A stretch of DNA of 64,000 nucleotides from Zygaena filipendulae (GCA_907165275.2 OU015677.1:1860001-1924000); one strand, 5' to 3'; positions 1 to 10,106 are shown, counted from the stretch's first letter. Program-made: numbers and translations. Notes: generated by a model from the sequence alone, not told the origin.

Positions 1-165
1 AGCACGACGTGACGTCACGTGACATTTCGACTTAATGTATCTGGCCGTTATTTTTTCATTACGTAAACAATAAAAAATACGTGTCCAATATTTTTTAATT
101 ATTATCTACAAGACGGACTAAAACTAAAATTTGGTTGACAAGCCCATTAGAGAAATGTAGATATT
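1..165 (+). mobile_element. M3-type MITE, cut by window edge
   Basis: The right-hand part of the M3 element. It has overlapping TGACGTCA-like palindromes, then the family landmarks TACGTGTCCAATATTTTTT and CAAGACGGACTAAA, and an end close to GTTGACAAGCCC. The left part lies outside the window. No coding capacity is visible. Confidence 0.7.
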
Positions 166-383
166 ATGAAATAACTCGAAAAAACCTGATCAGAGGCTGT
201 CAAAAAGCAATCGAGAATTCTATAAATAACTTATTTCCCTGCGGTTTGAAATAAAAAATATGTTAAAATCGAACCTTCATCAATATGAAATGAACAAGAC
301 GATGAAATTTCACGCCAGAAGCAATTTTGGTTTTCAGAATAATTCCGCAGTCAAATCAATTGAGCTACTGATTATTTACATAA

Positions 384-545
384 CTAGTTATTTCTCGGAG
401 TTTCACCCGCGATAATTTCGGAGTTTCCACGGGAATTCCAGGATAAATTATACGTCAAACCTTCCTCTTAAATCGATCTATCTATTGGTGAAAATCGCGT
501 GAAAATCCATTCAGTAGTTTCTGAGTATATCGCGTTCGCGTGTAC
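384..545 (-). mobile_element. Lep1-like Helitron copy
   Basis: Reverse-orientation copy beginning CTAGTTATTTCTCGGAG and containing TTTCACCCGCGATAATTTCGG. It belongs to the variant with TTGGTGAAAATCGCGTGAAAA inside. Its 5' end fades near 545. Confidence 0.65.
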
Positions 546-575
546 GTGTCTGTCTGTGGATCTAGCTTTTTCCCG

Positions 576-915
576 TGTTGTCGCCTGTGTGCAACTCGCA
601 TATGTTTATTGTAAAACTAATCTAGCGCCACCTGTAGTTTTTAACTTTAGATGATTTGTCAATAATGCAATAAGATTAAAGTTTAGCATAGAGGTCGCGG
701 GCGTAGCACCATCGACCAATCAGGCACTGTTTCCCCTCTACGAAGAAGTTTCGGAGGGGGTAGTCGATAGAGGGATGGTGCTAGGCCAGCGACAAGAAAA
801 TAATTCATTAATTTTTGTCATGCGATCGAATAAGAAGTGTTAATTAAATATTTGTCATAAGAGTGTTTGCGTTTATTTTAAAGAGTGAAGTATAAGTGTT
901 GATAGGATTCTTACA
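576..915 (+). repeat. 5' LTR
   Basis: 340 bp, starting TG and ending CA, and identical by eye to 5530-5869. It should carry the element's promoter. An internal near-inverted pair (GCACCATCGAC at about 705-715 and GTCGATAGAGGGATGGTGC at about 763-781) could form a stem in the RNA. Confidence 0.95.
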
Positions 916-924
916 TCAGAAGTG
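916..924 (+). other. Probable primer-binding site (tRNA-Leu-like)
   Basis: The nine bases TCAGAAGTG follow the 5' LTR directly. They match the complement of many tRNA-Leu acceptor arms, offset a few bases from the CCA end, as known for mdg3-type elements. The match is short, so the tRNA identity is an inference. Confidence 0.5.
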
Positions 925-939
925 CTTTAGAAACACGCC

Positions 940-3900
940 ATGCCGCGAAGCCGCAAAAGAGAAAAACCAAAGAAGCAGCGTAAACGTAAGCGCCAAAGCT
1001 CCACAAGTTCTTCGGGCTCAAGGCGCTCGACCAGTACCGACAGTACTATAAGCAGTAGCTCGGACAAAGGACACAGAAAGGGTAAACGTACACGACGTTC
1101 GTCTCCTACAGTAAGTCAGAATGTGATACTTTCATCGGTGATTCCCGAATTCGACCCTTTAGAGGACGATATACGCATGTGGGTTAATGTAGTAGAAGCT
1201 AATGCTCGCGCTTTTGGGTGGTCCGATCGTGTGATTAAGTACCAAGCTTTGCAAAAGTTACGTAACACGGCTAAAACATGGTATGACTCATTACAAAAGA
1301 ATGAAACACGATGGACTGCGTGGAAGTGGAAGCATTGGCGAGATACATTGTTAGATACATTCCAAGCTAATCGCAATATGTACAGTATGCTTAAAGAACT
1401 TATGCAAGTTAAACCTAAGGAAAATCAATCGTTATATGAATTTTACTTTCAACAAAAAGGTCGTATTGATAGATTGCGGGTATCCTTTTCCGAACAAGAC
1501 ATCATATCGATAATTGTAGGCTCCATTGGTGATAAAAATATTTGCACTGCTGCTGAAGCTGGTAACTTTAGATATTGCGATGATTTAGCCTCCCTTTTAC
1601 ATGGCAAAACATATGTGTCCTCTGAACAAAAGTCGGTAGGTAAACAAAATAATGTTAACATTCCTAGATATGTAAGTTTTCGGCTACCGCCAACTAATAA
1701 TTTTGATAAAAAAGTTGAACCTTCAGATAACAATGAACCGTCAACCAGTAGTTCAAATTTAAGTCATAATATTGTCTGTTATCGATGTGGAGAAACGGGG
1801 CACAAAAAGACTCATTGTACCATTAGCGATAAAGTAAAATGCAATAACTGTTTCAAGATAGGTCATGTAGACACTGTGTGTAGGAAACCGAAACATAAAA
1901 CTGAAAAAGACGAGGTTAAATTAGTTGGCACCCCTAGTTCAAAAGATAAATTCATTAAAGAGGCTAGGTTGAACGGATGTAAACGTCATGCTTTCATTGA
2001 TATGGGTAGTAGCTGTTCTCTTATTACATCGGCTTTAGTAAAAGAGCTAAATCTAGTGTCGCGCCCATTAAAAGAACCGATTATGCTAACGGGGTTTAAA
2101 GCAGACGCCATATCACAAGTTACCCATGGTGTCGATATCCATTTAACTATTGATGAAGCTGAATTAGATATAGTAATGTACATATGTGATGAATTATCGG
2201 GGTGTTCAATACTAGTGGGTAGAAATTTCACCGAAGAGAAAAGTATTATGTATACGCGGGTAGGAAATAACTTGACATTTCGTCCAATCACCAACGAGCA
2301 GGTAGCTTTTATTGAACCATCCATGATTAATTGTAATTCTACAGAGTATATTGCGCTACTAATTGAAGTTTTTAATAAATACCCCCGAGTCGTAGCAAAA
2401 GATTTAACTACTTTAGGCGAAACTTCTTCTGTCGAGTTAGACATCGAAGTAACAACAAATAAGCCCGTATGTCAACGCCCTTATCGCATGTCAGAATCTG
2501 AAAAAGCAATTACTCGCGATTTAGTTGATGACCTCCTTAAAAATAGTATTATTAGAGAGAGTAGTTCCTCTTACGCCAGTCCAGTAATACTTGTGGATAA
2601 ACCAAATGGTGATAAAAGATTGTGTATTGATTACCGTTCACTCAATAAAGTGACAGTCAAAGAAAAATATCCCATGCCAATTGCAGACGATTTAATAAAC
2701 AAGTTTCATGGTTGTAAATATTTTACGTCACTAGATTTAAAAAGTGGTTACTATCACGTAAGGGTAAATGAGTCATCTATTCCTAAAACTGCATTCATAA
2801 CATCTGACGGTCATTATGAATTTCTTAGGATGCCTTTTGGTTTATGTAACGCGCCGTCAGTATTCCAACGATTGATGGATACAGTTTTAGGAAAACTGCG
2901 TTTTGACAGGATAGCTTGTTTCATGGATGATCTGTTAATAGGGACGGATTCGGTAGAATCTAATATTACACTGCTAGAAATTGTTCTTGAAATTTTACAA
3001 AAAAATGGCTTAACCATAAATTTAGATAAATGTCATTTCTTTCAAAGGTCGGTCAACTTTTTAGGACATGAAATATCGTGTGAGGGTATACGTCCAGGCA
3101 GTAAAAAGTTAAAAGCGGTTGAAAAGTACCCAGAACCAAAAAATATTCATCAAGTAAGGCAATTTTTGGGGTTAATTAACTATTTTCGAAAATTTATAAA
3201 AAATTGCGCTATATTATCCAGACCATTGACAAACCTTTTAAAGAAGAATATTTTGTGGAAATGGGGATCCGATGAGTCGCAAGCATTTAAAACTTTAAAA
3301 AGAGAGTTGTTAGAAAACGCGGTGTTACAAATTTTTAACCCCAAACTTCCAGTTATACTATACACAGATGCTAGTCGAGACGGTGTAGCATGTATCTTAA
3401 CCCAAACTACAGATCAAGGTGAAAGACCGGTACATTTTTATAGTCGACAAACAACAACTGAAGAAAAAAAGTATCACTCATTTGAATTGGAATTTTTGGC
3501 TATTGTTGTGGGACTCCAAAAGTTTAGGCATTATCTTTTGGGTGTTACATTTAAAATTATAACGGATTGCAATGCTGTAAGGTACACAATTAATAAAAAA
3601 GAAATAAATTGTAGAATAGGTAGGTGGGTTTTATTGACACAAGAATTTACTTTTGATATACTACATAGACCAGGTACACAAATGCAGCACGTTGATGCGT
3701 TGAGTAGGAATCCTCCTGTTGAAAATATTCAGCTGCCCGTATCCAATGAAAGTGTGATGGCGATAACTGAAGGTGACTGGTTATTGTCTGTACAGTTGCA
3801 AGACCCAGGTATCTGCAAAATTAGAGAAATATTAGAATCAGGAGATGCCGAGCCACATAGAAAAATATTTAGTGAATTTGAATTACTAGGTAACAAAGTA

Positions 3901-5007
3901 TATCGACGTACTGAGTATGGTAGGCGGTGGGTAGTTCCGAAACAATGTATTTGGCAAATTATTAGAGCAAACCATGATGATATAGGTCATTTTGCTGTGG
4001 ATAAAACTGTTGAGAGAATTAAGTCTGTGTATTGGTTTTCTAAAATGAAAAAAGTTGTGTCTAAATACATAAAAAACTGTCTGAATTGTATTTATTCAAA
4101 GAATATCCACGGCAAAAAGGAAGGTAAACTGTATCCTATACCAAAATATGCTAGACCTTTTCATACTTTACATATAGATCATTTAGGACCATTTGTAAAA
4201 ACTAAAAATAAGAATACTTACTTATTGGTGACGGTAGATTCGTTTACGAAGTTTGTCTTTATATCTCCCGTTCGCAACACAAAAACTCAGGTAGTTATAA
4301 ATGAACTTAATAAAATCTTTAAAGTCTTTGGCAACCCCAAGCGATTAATTTGTGATGCGGGTAGTTCGTTTACATCTCATTTATTTATCAAGTTTTGCAA
4401 TGATAAAAGTATTCGGCGCCATGTCATAGCAACAGCTGTTCCTCGTTCAAATGGTCAAGTAGAGCGTTATAATCGGACGATCCTCGACTCCCTACGCAGT
4501 ATGGGAGCTAATACGGATAACAATAAATGGGATCAGCATATACCAAGCATTCAACAAGGTATTAACAGCACTGTAAATAAAACCACGTCAGTTGTACCTA
4601 GTGAAGTTTTTTTCGGATATAGACTCCAAACAGATTCGGATAAGTTTGTTGTTGGTGATGAAGAAACACTAGTTGATGTGACTTCATTACGTAATATTGC
4701 CAGTAAGAATATCCTGGCGAGTGCTAATCAACAAAAGCAGGTATTTGATTCTAGGCGAAAAGAGGCCCACAAATATATTGTTGGTGACCTAGTAGTGATA
4801 AAAATACCTAGCCAATCAAACGATGGTCAAAGCACCAAGCTATTGCCCGTGTATAAGGGCCCTTTTCAGGTCACGGAAGTACTGGGACACGACCGTTATA
4901 AGATTGCAGATATGAGGGGCGCAGAAAGATCGTCTAAACGCTACAATGGAACCACATGTGTTGAAAACATGAAACCGTGGATACGATTAGAGGATTTAGA
5001 TGAGTAA
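940..5007 (+). CDS. gag-pol: Gag-Pol polyprotein of gypsy-type retrotransposon
   Basis: A 1355-residue uninterrupted fusion; gag and pol are not separated by a frameshift. In order: a basic Ser/Arg-rich start (1-55); a capsid-like gag region (about 65-235); two CCHC zinc knuckles (C280-C283-H288-C293 and C301-C304-H309-C314); an aspartic protease around D354 (motif FIDMGSS, Met where DSG/DTG is usual); reverse transcriptase with LDLKSGYYHV and the catalytic FMDD at D663-D664; RNase H starting TDAS at D810; an integrase with an HHCC zinc region and a D1080-D1139-E1175 triad with exactly 35 residues between the last two (DD35E). The C-terminal tail (KYIVGDLVVIK, YKGPFQV) is the usual gypsy integrase tail, with no chromodomain seen. 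The ATG at 940 lies 25 bases past the LTR and is the first in frame. The proteins act in replication of the element. Confidence 0.93.
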   Translation: MPRSRKREKPKKQRKRKRQSSTSSSGSRRSTSTDSTISSSSDKGHRKGKRTRRSSPTVSQNVILSSVIPEFDPLEDDIRMWVNVVEANARAFGWSDRVIKYQALQKLRNTAKTWYDSLQKNETRWTAWKWKHWRDTLLDTFQANRNMYSMLKELMQVKPKENQSLYEFYFQQKGRIDRLRVSFSEQDIISIIVGSIGDKNICTAAEAGNFRYCDDLASLLHGKTYVSSEQKSVGKQNNVNIPRYVSFRLPPTNNFDKKVEPSDNNEPSTSSSNLSHNIVCYRCGETGHKKTHCTISDKVKCNNCFKIGHVDTVCRKPKHKTEKDEVKLVGTPSSKDKFIKEARLNGCKRHAFIDMGSSCSLITSALVKELNLVSRPLKEPIMLTGFKADAISQVTHGVDIHLTIDEAELDIVMYICDELSGCSILVGRNFTEEKSIMYTRVGNNLTFRPITNEQVAFIEPSMINCNSTEYIALLIEVFNKYPRVVAKDLTTLGETSSVELDIEVTTNKPVCQRPYRMSESEKAITRDLVDDLLKNSIIRESSSSYASPVILVDKPNGDKRLCIDYRSLNKVTVKEKYPMPIADDLINKFHGCKYFTSLDLKSGYYHVRVNESSIPKTAFITSDGHYEFLRMPFGLCNAPSVFQRLMDTVLGKLRFDRIACFMDDLLIGTDSVESNITLLEIVLEILQKNGLTINLDKCHFFQRSVNFLGHEISCEGIRPGSKKLKAVEKYPEPKNIHQVRQFLGLINYFRKFIKNCAILSRPLTNLLKKNILWKWGSDESQAFKTLKRELLENAVLQIFNPKLPVILYTDASRDGVACILTQTTDQGERPVHFYSRQTTTEEKKYHSFELEFLAIVVGLQKFRHYLLGVTFKIITDCNAVRYTINKKEINCRIGRWVLLTQEFTFDILHRPGTQMQHVDALSRNPPVENIQLPVSNESVMAITEGDWLLSVQLQDPGICKIREILESGDAEPHRKIFSEFELLGNKVYRRTEYGRRWVVPKQCIWQIIRANHDDIGHFAVDKTVERIKSVYWFSKMKKVVSKYIKNCLNCIYSKNIHGKKEGKLYPIPKYARPFHTLHIDHLGPFVKTKNKNTYLLVTVDSFTKFVFISPVRNTKTQVVINELNKIFKVFGNPKRLICDAGSSFTSHLFIKFCNDKSIRRHVIATAVPRSNGQVERYNRTILDSLRSMGANTDNNKWDQHIPSIQQGINSTVNKTTSVVPSEVFFGYRLQTDSDKFVVGDEETLVDVTSLRNIASKNILASANQQKQVFDSRRKEAHKYIVGDLVVIKIPSQSNDGQSTKLLPVYKGPFQVTEVLGHDRYKIADMRGAERSSKRYNGTTCVENMKPWIRLEDLDE

Positions 5008-5529
5008 GATGGATCAAGGATGTTGTCAGGTACCAATTTATAATATTTTTGTGATAACTTGTCTATATTTAAGTTTCACATTTCAAATATTATTGTTTTT
5101 TTAAATTTCCTGTCAAGTGCAATTGCTTCAAACAAGTAATAATACTTATCATGGTAACATTTCAAAAACAGGACAGTTAGAGACGTACCTAGTGCCAGCC
5201 TTAGTGTGTAACTGCTAGAGAAAGCTTCGTGATAACGAGAACATGAAGCCACGTATCTAGAGTAGACAGGTGGCCGGCAGCTAGGGAAATCTAAGTCCTG
5301 GCTCTGTTTCGGGTCATAACTAAGATAAGTGGTCACGTACCTTGCGTTGTGACAGTGAGACAGCACGACGGCTTGGAAAAGCTACATATCTTAGTTTAAA
5401 TGACTGTTAACGAAATGAGTTAATCAATTGTCACCCCTAGAAAAAAATCTCATGTGTGTGTTTTGTTCTCAGCATTTGCACCAGACTTTGACGACTGCCG
5501 AGGACGACCGCGTACGCAGGAGGGCCGGA
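5008..5529 (+). other. Non-coding 3' region of the LTR element with weak purine tract
   Basis: No reading frame related to env is visible. A reverse-strand open stretch (5076-5366) has no recognisable motif and looks like chance. The last bases before the 3' LTR, CAGGAGGGCCGGA, are purine-rich and are the likely plus-strand primer site. Confidence 0.5.
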
Positions 5530-5869
5530 TGTTGTCGCCTGTGTGCAACTCGCATATGTTTATTGTAAAACTAATCTAGCGCCACCTGTAGTTTTTAACT
5601 TTAGATGATTTGTCAATAATGCAATAAGATTAAAGTTTAGCATAGAGGTCGCGGGCGTAGCACCATCGACCAATCAGGCACTGTTTCCCCTCTACGAAGA
5701 AGTTTCGGAGGGGGTAGTCGATAGAGGGATGGTGCTAGGCCAGCGACAAGAAAATAATTCATTAATTTTTGTCATGCGATCGAATAAGAAGTGTTAATTA
5801 AATATTTGTCATAAGAGTGTTTGCGTTTATTTTAAAGAGTGAAGTATAAGTGTTGATAGGATTCTTACA
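5530..5869 (+). repeat. 3' LTR
   Basis: Identical by eye to the 5' LTR over 340 bp. It is followed by the duplicated target CCCG. Confidence 0.95.
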
Positions 5870-6047
5870 CCCGGGGTTTCACGCGCGTACATTTCGAGCT
5901 TCCTGCGAAAATTAAGGGTTAAAAAGTACCTACCCTATGTCCTTTTCTGTACTTACCCCTGAAAAGGAACGTGTATGGCAAACTTCATGGACGACTCAGT
6001 AATAAAAGGCGTGAGAGCGTAATAAACAAAGAAATTGGGTATTCTCC

Positions 6048-6365
6048 AAGGTATGAAAATCAAAATTCTAATTAGTCCGTCAGTTAGAAAATAAAAAAAT
6101 AATAGGCACATATTTTTTGCTTTTTTAAATTAATGAAAATGAACATAGATAAAGCGCATTAAAGTTTAGGGTGGGGGACTCGTGACGTCAATATTCAGTA
6201 TAAGCCCCATACAAACTGCACCGGGTTGTGACGTCCCGCGAAATGTCAACTCAATGACGTATCGCCGTTATTTTTTGAATACGTAAAAAAAAATACGTGC
6301 CCAATATTTTTTAATAATCAACACGACGCGACGGACCAAAAAAAAAATTTTGTCTAGTAGCCAAT
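6048..6365 (+). mobile_element. M3-type MITE, degraded ends
   Basis: Contains the family blocks TCTAATTAGTCCGTCAGTTA, GCGCATTAAAGTTTAGGGTG, a TGACGTCA palindrome and TATCGCCGTTATTTTTTG. Both ends have diverged. Confidence 0.75.
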
Positions 6366-6781
6366 TTGCACAAAGTTACAAAATACAAGTACCTAGGTAC
6401 AAAATAAAATGTCATAATAACGAAGAATATTTCTTTATAATAATGGCCTAAAACTAATTATTCCATAACGCGAAGATTTTCATCTCGCTATTTCAATAAA
6501 ATCCAGTGAAATGGCAGGGCCGGCCGCAGAAAACAAATATAGCAATTGCCTGGAGCAACGACAATCACGTTGGAGTTTTGAGCGGGAAACGAAGGCGTGG
6601 TCGGTTCAAGCATTAATTTTTCATTTTATGTAATGGAAAATTTGTTATAAATGTTGTTATGTGGGTATTACGTAATACGATTTACGTGGCTCTTTTGTAA
6701 AACTTTCCCTTTGTAGTTTTTTATGTTTGTATTTTTAGGTTACATACGTTATTCTAGTTAATTTGTGGGTTACATTATGGA
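6366..6781. other. AT-rich spacer, nothing recognised
   Basis: Low-complexity AT-rich DNA without a sizeable reading frame, RNA gene or clear repeat end. Confidence 0.5.
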
Positions 6782-6988
6782 ATCCTACTAATATTATAAA
6801 TGTGAAAGTGTGGATGTTTGGATGTTTGGATGTTTGTTACTCAATCACGCAAAAACGGCTGAACGGATTTGGATAAAATTTGGCATGCACGTTATCAGGG
6901 GACAGAGAAAGACGTAGGGTAGTTTTTATCCCAAAATTCCCGCGGGAACTCCGAAATTACCGCGGGTGAAACCGCGGGGCACAGCTAG
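6782..6988 (+). mobile_element. Near-complete Lep1-like Helitron
   Basis: Starts TCCTACTAATATTATAAATG. It continues with CAATCACGCAAAAACGGC and a GCGGGTGAAACCGCGG hairpin, and ends GCACAGCTAG followed by T. A CTAG end after a GC hairpin is the mark of the non-autonomous Lep1 Helitrons of Lepidoptera. A fair reference copy for this window. Confidence 0.85.
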
Positions 6989-7097
6989 TAGTTAATATCT
7001 ATAAAAATCGTGAAAACAAAGTGATAGCATAATGTAAATAATATATGCATACAAAAAGTACAGTAGATAATAAGTACATTTAAAATTTAGAAATTAA

Positions 7098-7334
7098 CCG
7101 CCGCACTCAGTGTCGACTTTAATGATTACTTAGTTAAGTATAGTTTTTTAAAACAAAACTGCCGCAATCAGACAAGTTTAATAAATTAATGTTGATTGGC
7201 TTTTAACTAATTAAGTTACATCTCATTAAATGCCAATTAACATTAATTTACTGAACGTCTCTGATTGCGGCAGTTTTGTTTTAAAAATCTATACTTAATT
7301 AAGTAATCATTAAAATCGACTCTGAGTGCGGCCG
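7098..7334. mobile_element. M2 near-palindromic MITE (PIF/Harbinger-like)
   Basis: 237 bp. The two halves are inverted copies of each other (CCGCCGCACTCAG... and ...CTGAGTGCGGCCG), with two internal arms holding GCCGCAATCAGA and TCTGATTGCGGC. It is flanked by TAA on both sides (7095-7097, 7335-7337). A 3-bp TTA/TAA duplication suggests PIF/Harbinger mobilisation (inference). Confidence 0.85.
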
Positions 7335-8249
7335 TAAGTGCCCGTACGGTAAACTGCATTCTGAAACCAAACCTAAATAGGTACTTACATCGACGCAAAT
7401 AAAAGTAACAAGACACTGGCTAAATAGAATACCTAAGGTCGTGTGAAAGTTCATAAAAAAGAAGAAGAATCACGTCATTAGATTTTGTTTGTCGATCATT
7501 GGAGTTCTCACAACTTTGACTCAACAAACAGATAATAGTACCTATATTATCTTTGGCAATAAAAAGGAATCTATTCACATTACTTCAATCCCCTGCAGAC
7601 CCTCTTCTTCCCAATCTACTACGATACTCTTTTTAATAGCTCTATTTTATGCTGCCGCAAATCGCGCAAGGCAAAAGAAATATATCCAAACTGCCTCGTA
7701 GGCTGTACAAGTGTACATCCTCGCAAACTTATATTACTTCCGTGACCCTCTGACCCGGAAAGAGATGGGTATATGACGTCATATATTGCGTCTCGCTCGC
7801 ACGAGTATGACGTCATTAACGTTGACGTTAATCGATGATTTCGTATGCATTTTTTGTTTCTGAACCATTTGCGACGGGAATAAGGTTGAGTGTTCATCGG
7901 ATTTTTTGGGGAAGAGTGACGTCAAGCTTCGCATGTTGATATTATATAAATTCCGAGGGAAATTCGTCTTTGTTGTTAGGGCAGCAAGGATATTATGCAA
8001 TTGGTGCTAAAAATAGATTTTTGGTTGCAGTATATAGGTAGGTAGGCGTATGTATTCACTTTTGTCTGTGGGATGTATGACAAACATATAACTGAGGTTA
8101 CATAGGCATATAAAGCCTCGGTCATACGTCATACGAAACGACTCAGTAGCGATGGTTAAAATAGCATTGAGCATTAGCACTTATCATGCACAAAGCTTAA
8201 GCAAGTTTTTGGGTGGTTTTAATAATAACAAATTGTTAAACAGCGCAAG
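7335..8249. other. Unassigned stretch with possible Harbinger-flanking DNA
   Basis: Holds several short open frames on both strands (7489-7701 +, 7619-7897 -) with no motif I recognise. Three TGACGTCA/GACGTCAT-like sites occur between 7775 and 7925. No gene is supported. Confidence 0.35.
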
Positions 8250-8392
8250 TGTTATAAAGAGGAAAGATTTGATTTTCTTGTTTGTTGGTTCGTTTGTGAC
8301 GATTTAACTCAAAAACTACTGGACCGATTTCAAAAATAATTTCACCATTAGAATGTTGTAACCGGGAATTCCGAAATTACCACAGGTGAATA
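8250..8392 (+). mobile_element. Degenerate Lep1-like Helitron remnant
   Basis: Contains AAAGAGGAAAGATTTGATTT, AACTCAAAAACTACTGGACC and a GGAATTCCGAAATTACCACA 3' part. The terminal hairpin and CTAG are gone. Confidence 0.6.
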
Positions 8393-8494
8393 ATTAATAA
8401 AGAAAAATTTTACATTTTATCCAGTTTTTCAAACAACTGCATCGTTACTAGCACAGCACAGTTTTAGATTGGATAAACACAAACCTTACTTATC

Positions 8495-8816
8495 TTATAG
8501 AATAGAATAGAATACACTTTATTGTACACCAAAATAAAGTTACAGTGTGTTAACAAAAACTTTAAAGGCATACAAAAGGCGGTCTTATCGCTTTACTAGC
8601 GATCTCTTCCAGACAACCTTTGGGTGGACAGGACAAACACAAAAAATTTATATGTTGATTTGGTATATATAGGTAGAATAGGAATCATAAAATAATACAA
8701 AATATGCACATAGAACATAAATACAAAAAATAAAAATACATAAAAAAGATAAACAAAGATACACGCATAGATATAAAATATACATACAGAAATGTTATCT
8801 ACATGAAACAAACAAC
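8495..8816 (-). mobile_element. 3' remnant of a non-LTR retrotransposon
   Basis: Includes ACTTTATTGTACACC and the block AAAGGCGGTCTTATCGC, followed by a Lepidoptera-type sequence found at three places here (also 27860 and 43147). This resembles the 3' end of a Jockey/CR1-type LINE in reverse orientation. No intact frame. Confidence 0.5.
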
Positions 8817-8830
8817 AATTTAAAAAAACC
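8817..8830. repeat. 14-bp target site duplication, left copy
   Basis: AATTTAAAAAAACC occurs here and again at 9673-9686, exactly bracketing the GC-rich element. It marks the element as a target-primed retroposon insertion. Confidence 0.85.
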
Positions 8831-9672
8831 TTTTTTTTTTTTTTTTTTTTTTTTTGACCCAGGGAAAATGCTTTATGCATACCACCGCCCCCGGGCCGGG
8901 GCGATGGTTATGTGGGACTCTGCCCTGATAAGGGCAACCCGCCCTGAGAAGGGCGGGAATGCTACCCACTAAAAACCCTGGGGTGTTCCTCCTCCGCGCC
9001 TAGCGCCGGGGCTACGGGAATCGCTCTCGCATGCTCCGCAGCCCCGACAGCGCCAGCCCGTCGCCGGGCTCCTCCTCGAGGGGCACGAGTGCCCCTCAGA
9101 ATGACGACGATGCGCCGGAACACGCGACGCACCGCCGTCCTCCTCCTTCTCGGGGACCTTGTGCAAAGGACGCCGGTCGGGCCCATGACCGGCGTCCGAG
9201 GCCCCCTGCGACGGGTCAGGTCCGTGGCCCCGCCGCCCACCACGACGGCCGCAGGGGGTGAGGAGGGCCGACTAGCTCCGCGCCAGCACTCCCCTCCCCC
9301 CGCAGCCCCTCCACGCCGCCAATCACCGGGGCGGCCCCGTCGAGGCCGCAGAGGAAAAACATCTCCACGGCCTCTAACCCTCAGCCGCGGTGCTCCCCGA
9401 GCCACCGCAGCCCGCCTCAGTCGCGCCGCCGCCCCGGAGGACGACAGCGCCACCCACATGGGCCGCCTCGAACCGAACTTGCCCCCAACAAGTCGGTGAG
9501 ACGGCCCCCTCCCGGTGCCTCATGCCGGGCGCGGCGCCGGATAAAATCAACGGCGCCGCACTCGCCGGCATTCTGGCCCGCCTCTGGGCCCCTCTTGGCT
9601 TCACCGTGGGTGGACAGTCCACGGTTACTAAGCCCCCCCGCCACGACAAGGCGGGAACCCAATTCGGGGGGG
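8831..9672 (-). mobile_element. GC-rich poly(A) retroposon next to telomeric repeats
   Basis: About 842 bp of very GC-rich sequence in an AT-rich setting. A run of about 25 T at the left end is the poly(A) tail of a reverse-strand element, and a perfect 14-bp duplication flanks it. The insertion point is between CC and TAA of a CCTAA telomeric tract. R1-clade elements such as TRAS and SART use that type of target in insects, but I see no endonuclease or reverse transcriptase in this short copy. Open frames on both strands (for example 8962-9459 -) are Arg/Ala/Pro-rich, as expected of any GC-rich DNA. Best described as a truncated or internally deleted non-LTR element, family uncertain. Confidence 0.6.
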
Positions 9673-9686
9673 AATTTAAAAAAACC

Positions 9687-9705
9687 TAACCTAACCTAAC
9701 CTAAC
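9687..9705. repeat. Short interstitial telomeric repeat (CCTAA)n
   Basis: Together with the preceding CC this reads as about four units of CCTAA, the insect telomere repeat. It belongs to the pre-insertion target. Confidence 0.75.
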
Positions 9706-10106
9706 TAAAAAGTCATTTATCTGAACCCAAAGTTCTTGTCAAGACCAATCAGAGGAGCGCCAACTGTTGCCTTGTTACACAGTTCCCATGGCCATCTTCC
9801 GGCTCCATCATCAGATCAGCTCCGTGTAGGGTTGGCAGCTCCCGTTCTGTGTTTTCGAGGATTTCTTAGGAGAAAATAAAGGACTAAGGAAGTAAGGACT
9901 GAAATATGGGACATGATGTTGTTTTTAAATGCACCTTTCTGTTATAGTGTCAGTAAAGACATTATGAATAAAATAATATTTAATTTATCCTCTAGTATTT
10001 ATAGTATTTATTTTAAAATAGAGGACAATCTATTAAAAAAAATAGATCTCTAGGTATCTATTAAAGAAAAAAGAAAACACTTTTACTTGCTTGTTACATA
10101 GATTTA
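9706..10106. other. Spacer, no gene recognised
   Basis: The moderately GC-rich piece at 9720-9860 (containing CATGGCCATCTTCCGG and TCATCAGATCAGCTC) resembles a repeat common in Lepidoptera, but only from memory. The rest is AT-rich filler. Confidence 0.3.

Larger units (their letters stand above)
576..5869 (+). mobile_element. Full-length Ty3/gypsy LTR retrotransposon
   Basis: A 5294-bp element with two 340-bp LTRs (TGTTGTCG...TTCTTACA), a primer-binding site, one gag-pol reading frame, a 522-bp non-coding 3' region and a purine-rich stretch before the 3' LTR. The LTRs read identical base by base. The flanks share the 4-bp duplication CCCG (572-575 and 5870-5873). No envelope frame follows pol, so this is a retrotransposon rather than an errantivirus. 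Identical LTRs and an open frame imply a very recent insertion. The tRNA-Leu-like primer site and overall layout suggest the mdg3-like part of the gypsy group (inference). Confidence 0.95.
562..6033 (-). mobile_element. Lep1-like Helitron copy split by the LTR element
   Basis: Bases 562-575 (CTAGCTTTTTCCCG) and 5870-6033 (starting CCCGGGGTTTCACGCGCG) together form one reverse-orientation Helitron-like copy. The LTR retrotransposon at 576-5869 interrupts it in the GC-rich hairpin. The Helitron is therefore older than the LTR insertion. Confidence 0.7.

Noticed and set aside
5076..5366. Reverse-strand frame behind pol, considered as env or antisense gene
   Set aside because: Wrong strand for env, no signal peptide or transmembrane pattern, and it lies in the non-coding 3' part of the element.
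8962..9699. Several overlapping Arg/Ala/Pro-rich frames
   Set aside because: They overlap on both strands in a GC-rich retroposon where stops are rare. No domain is recognisable.
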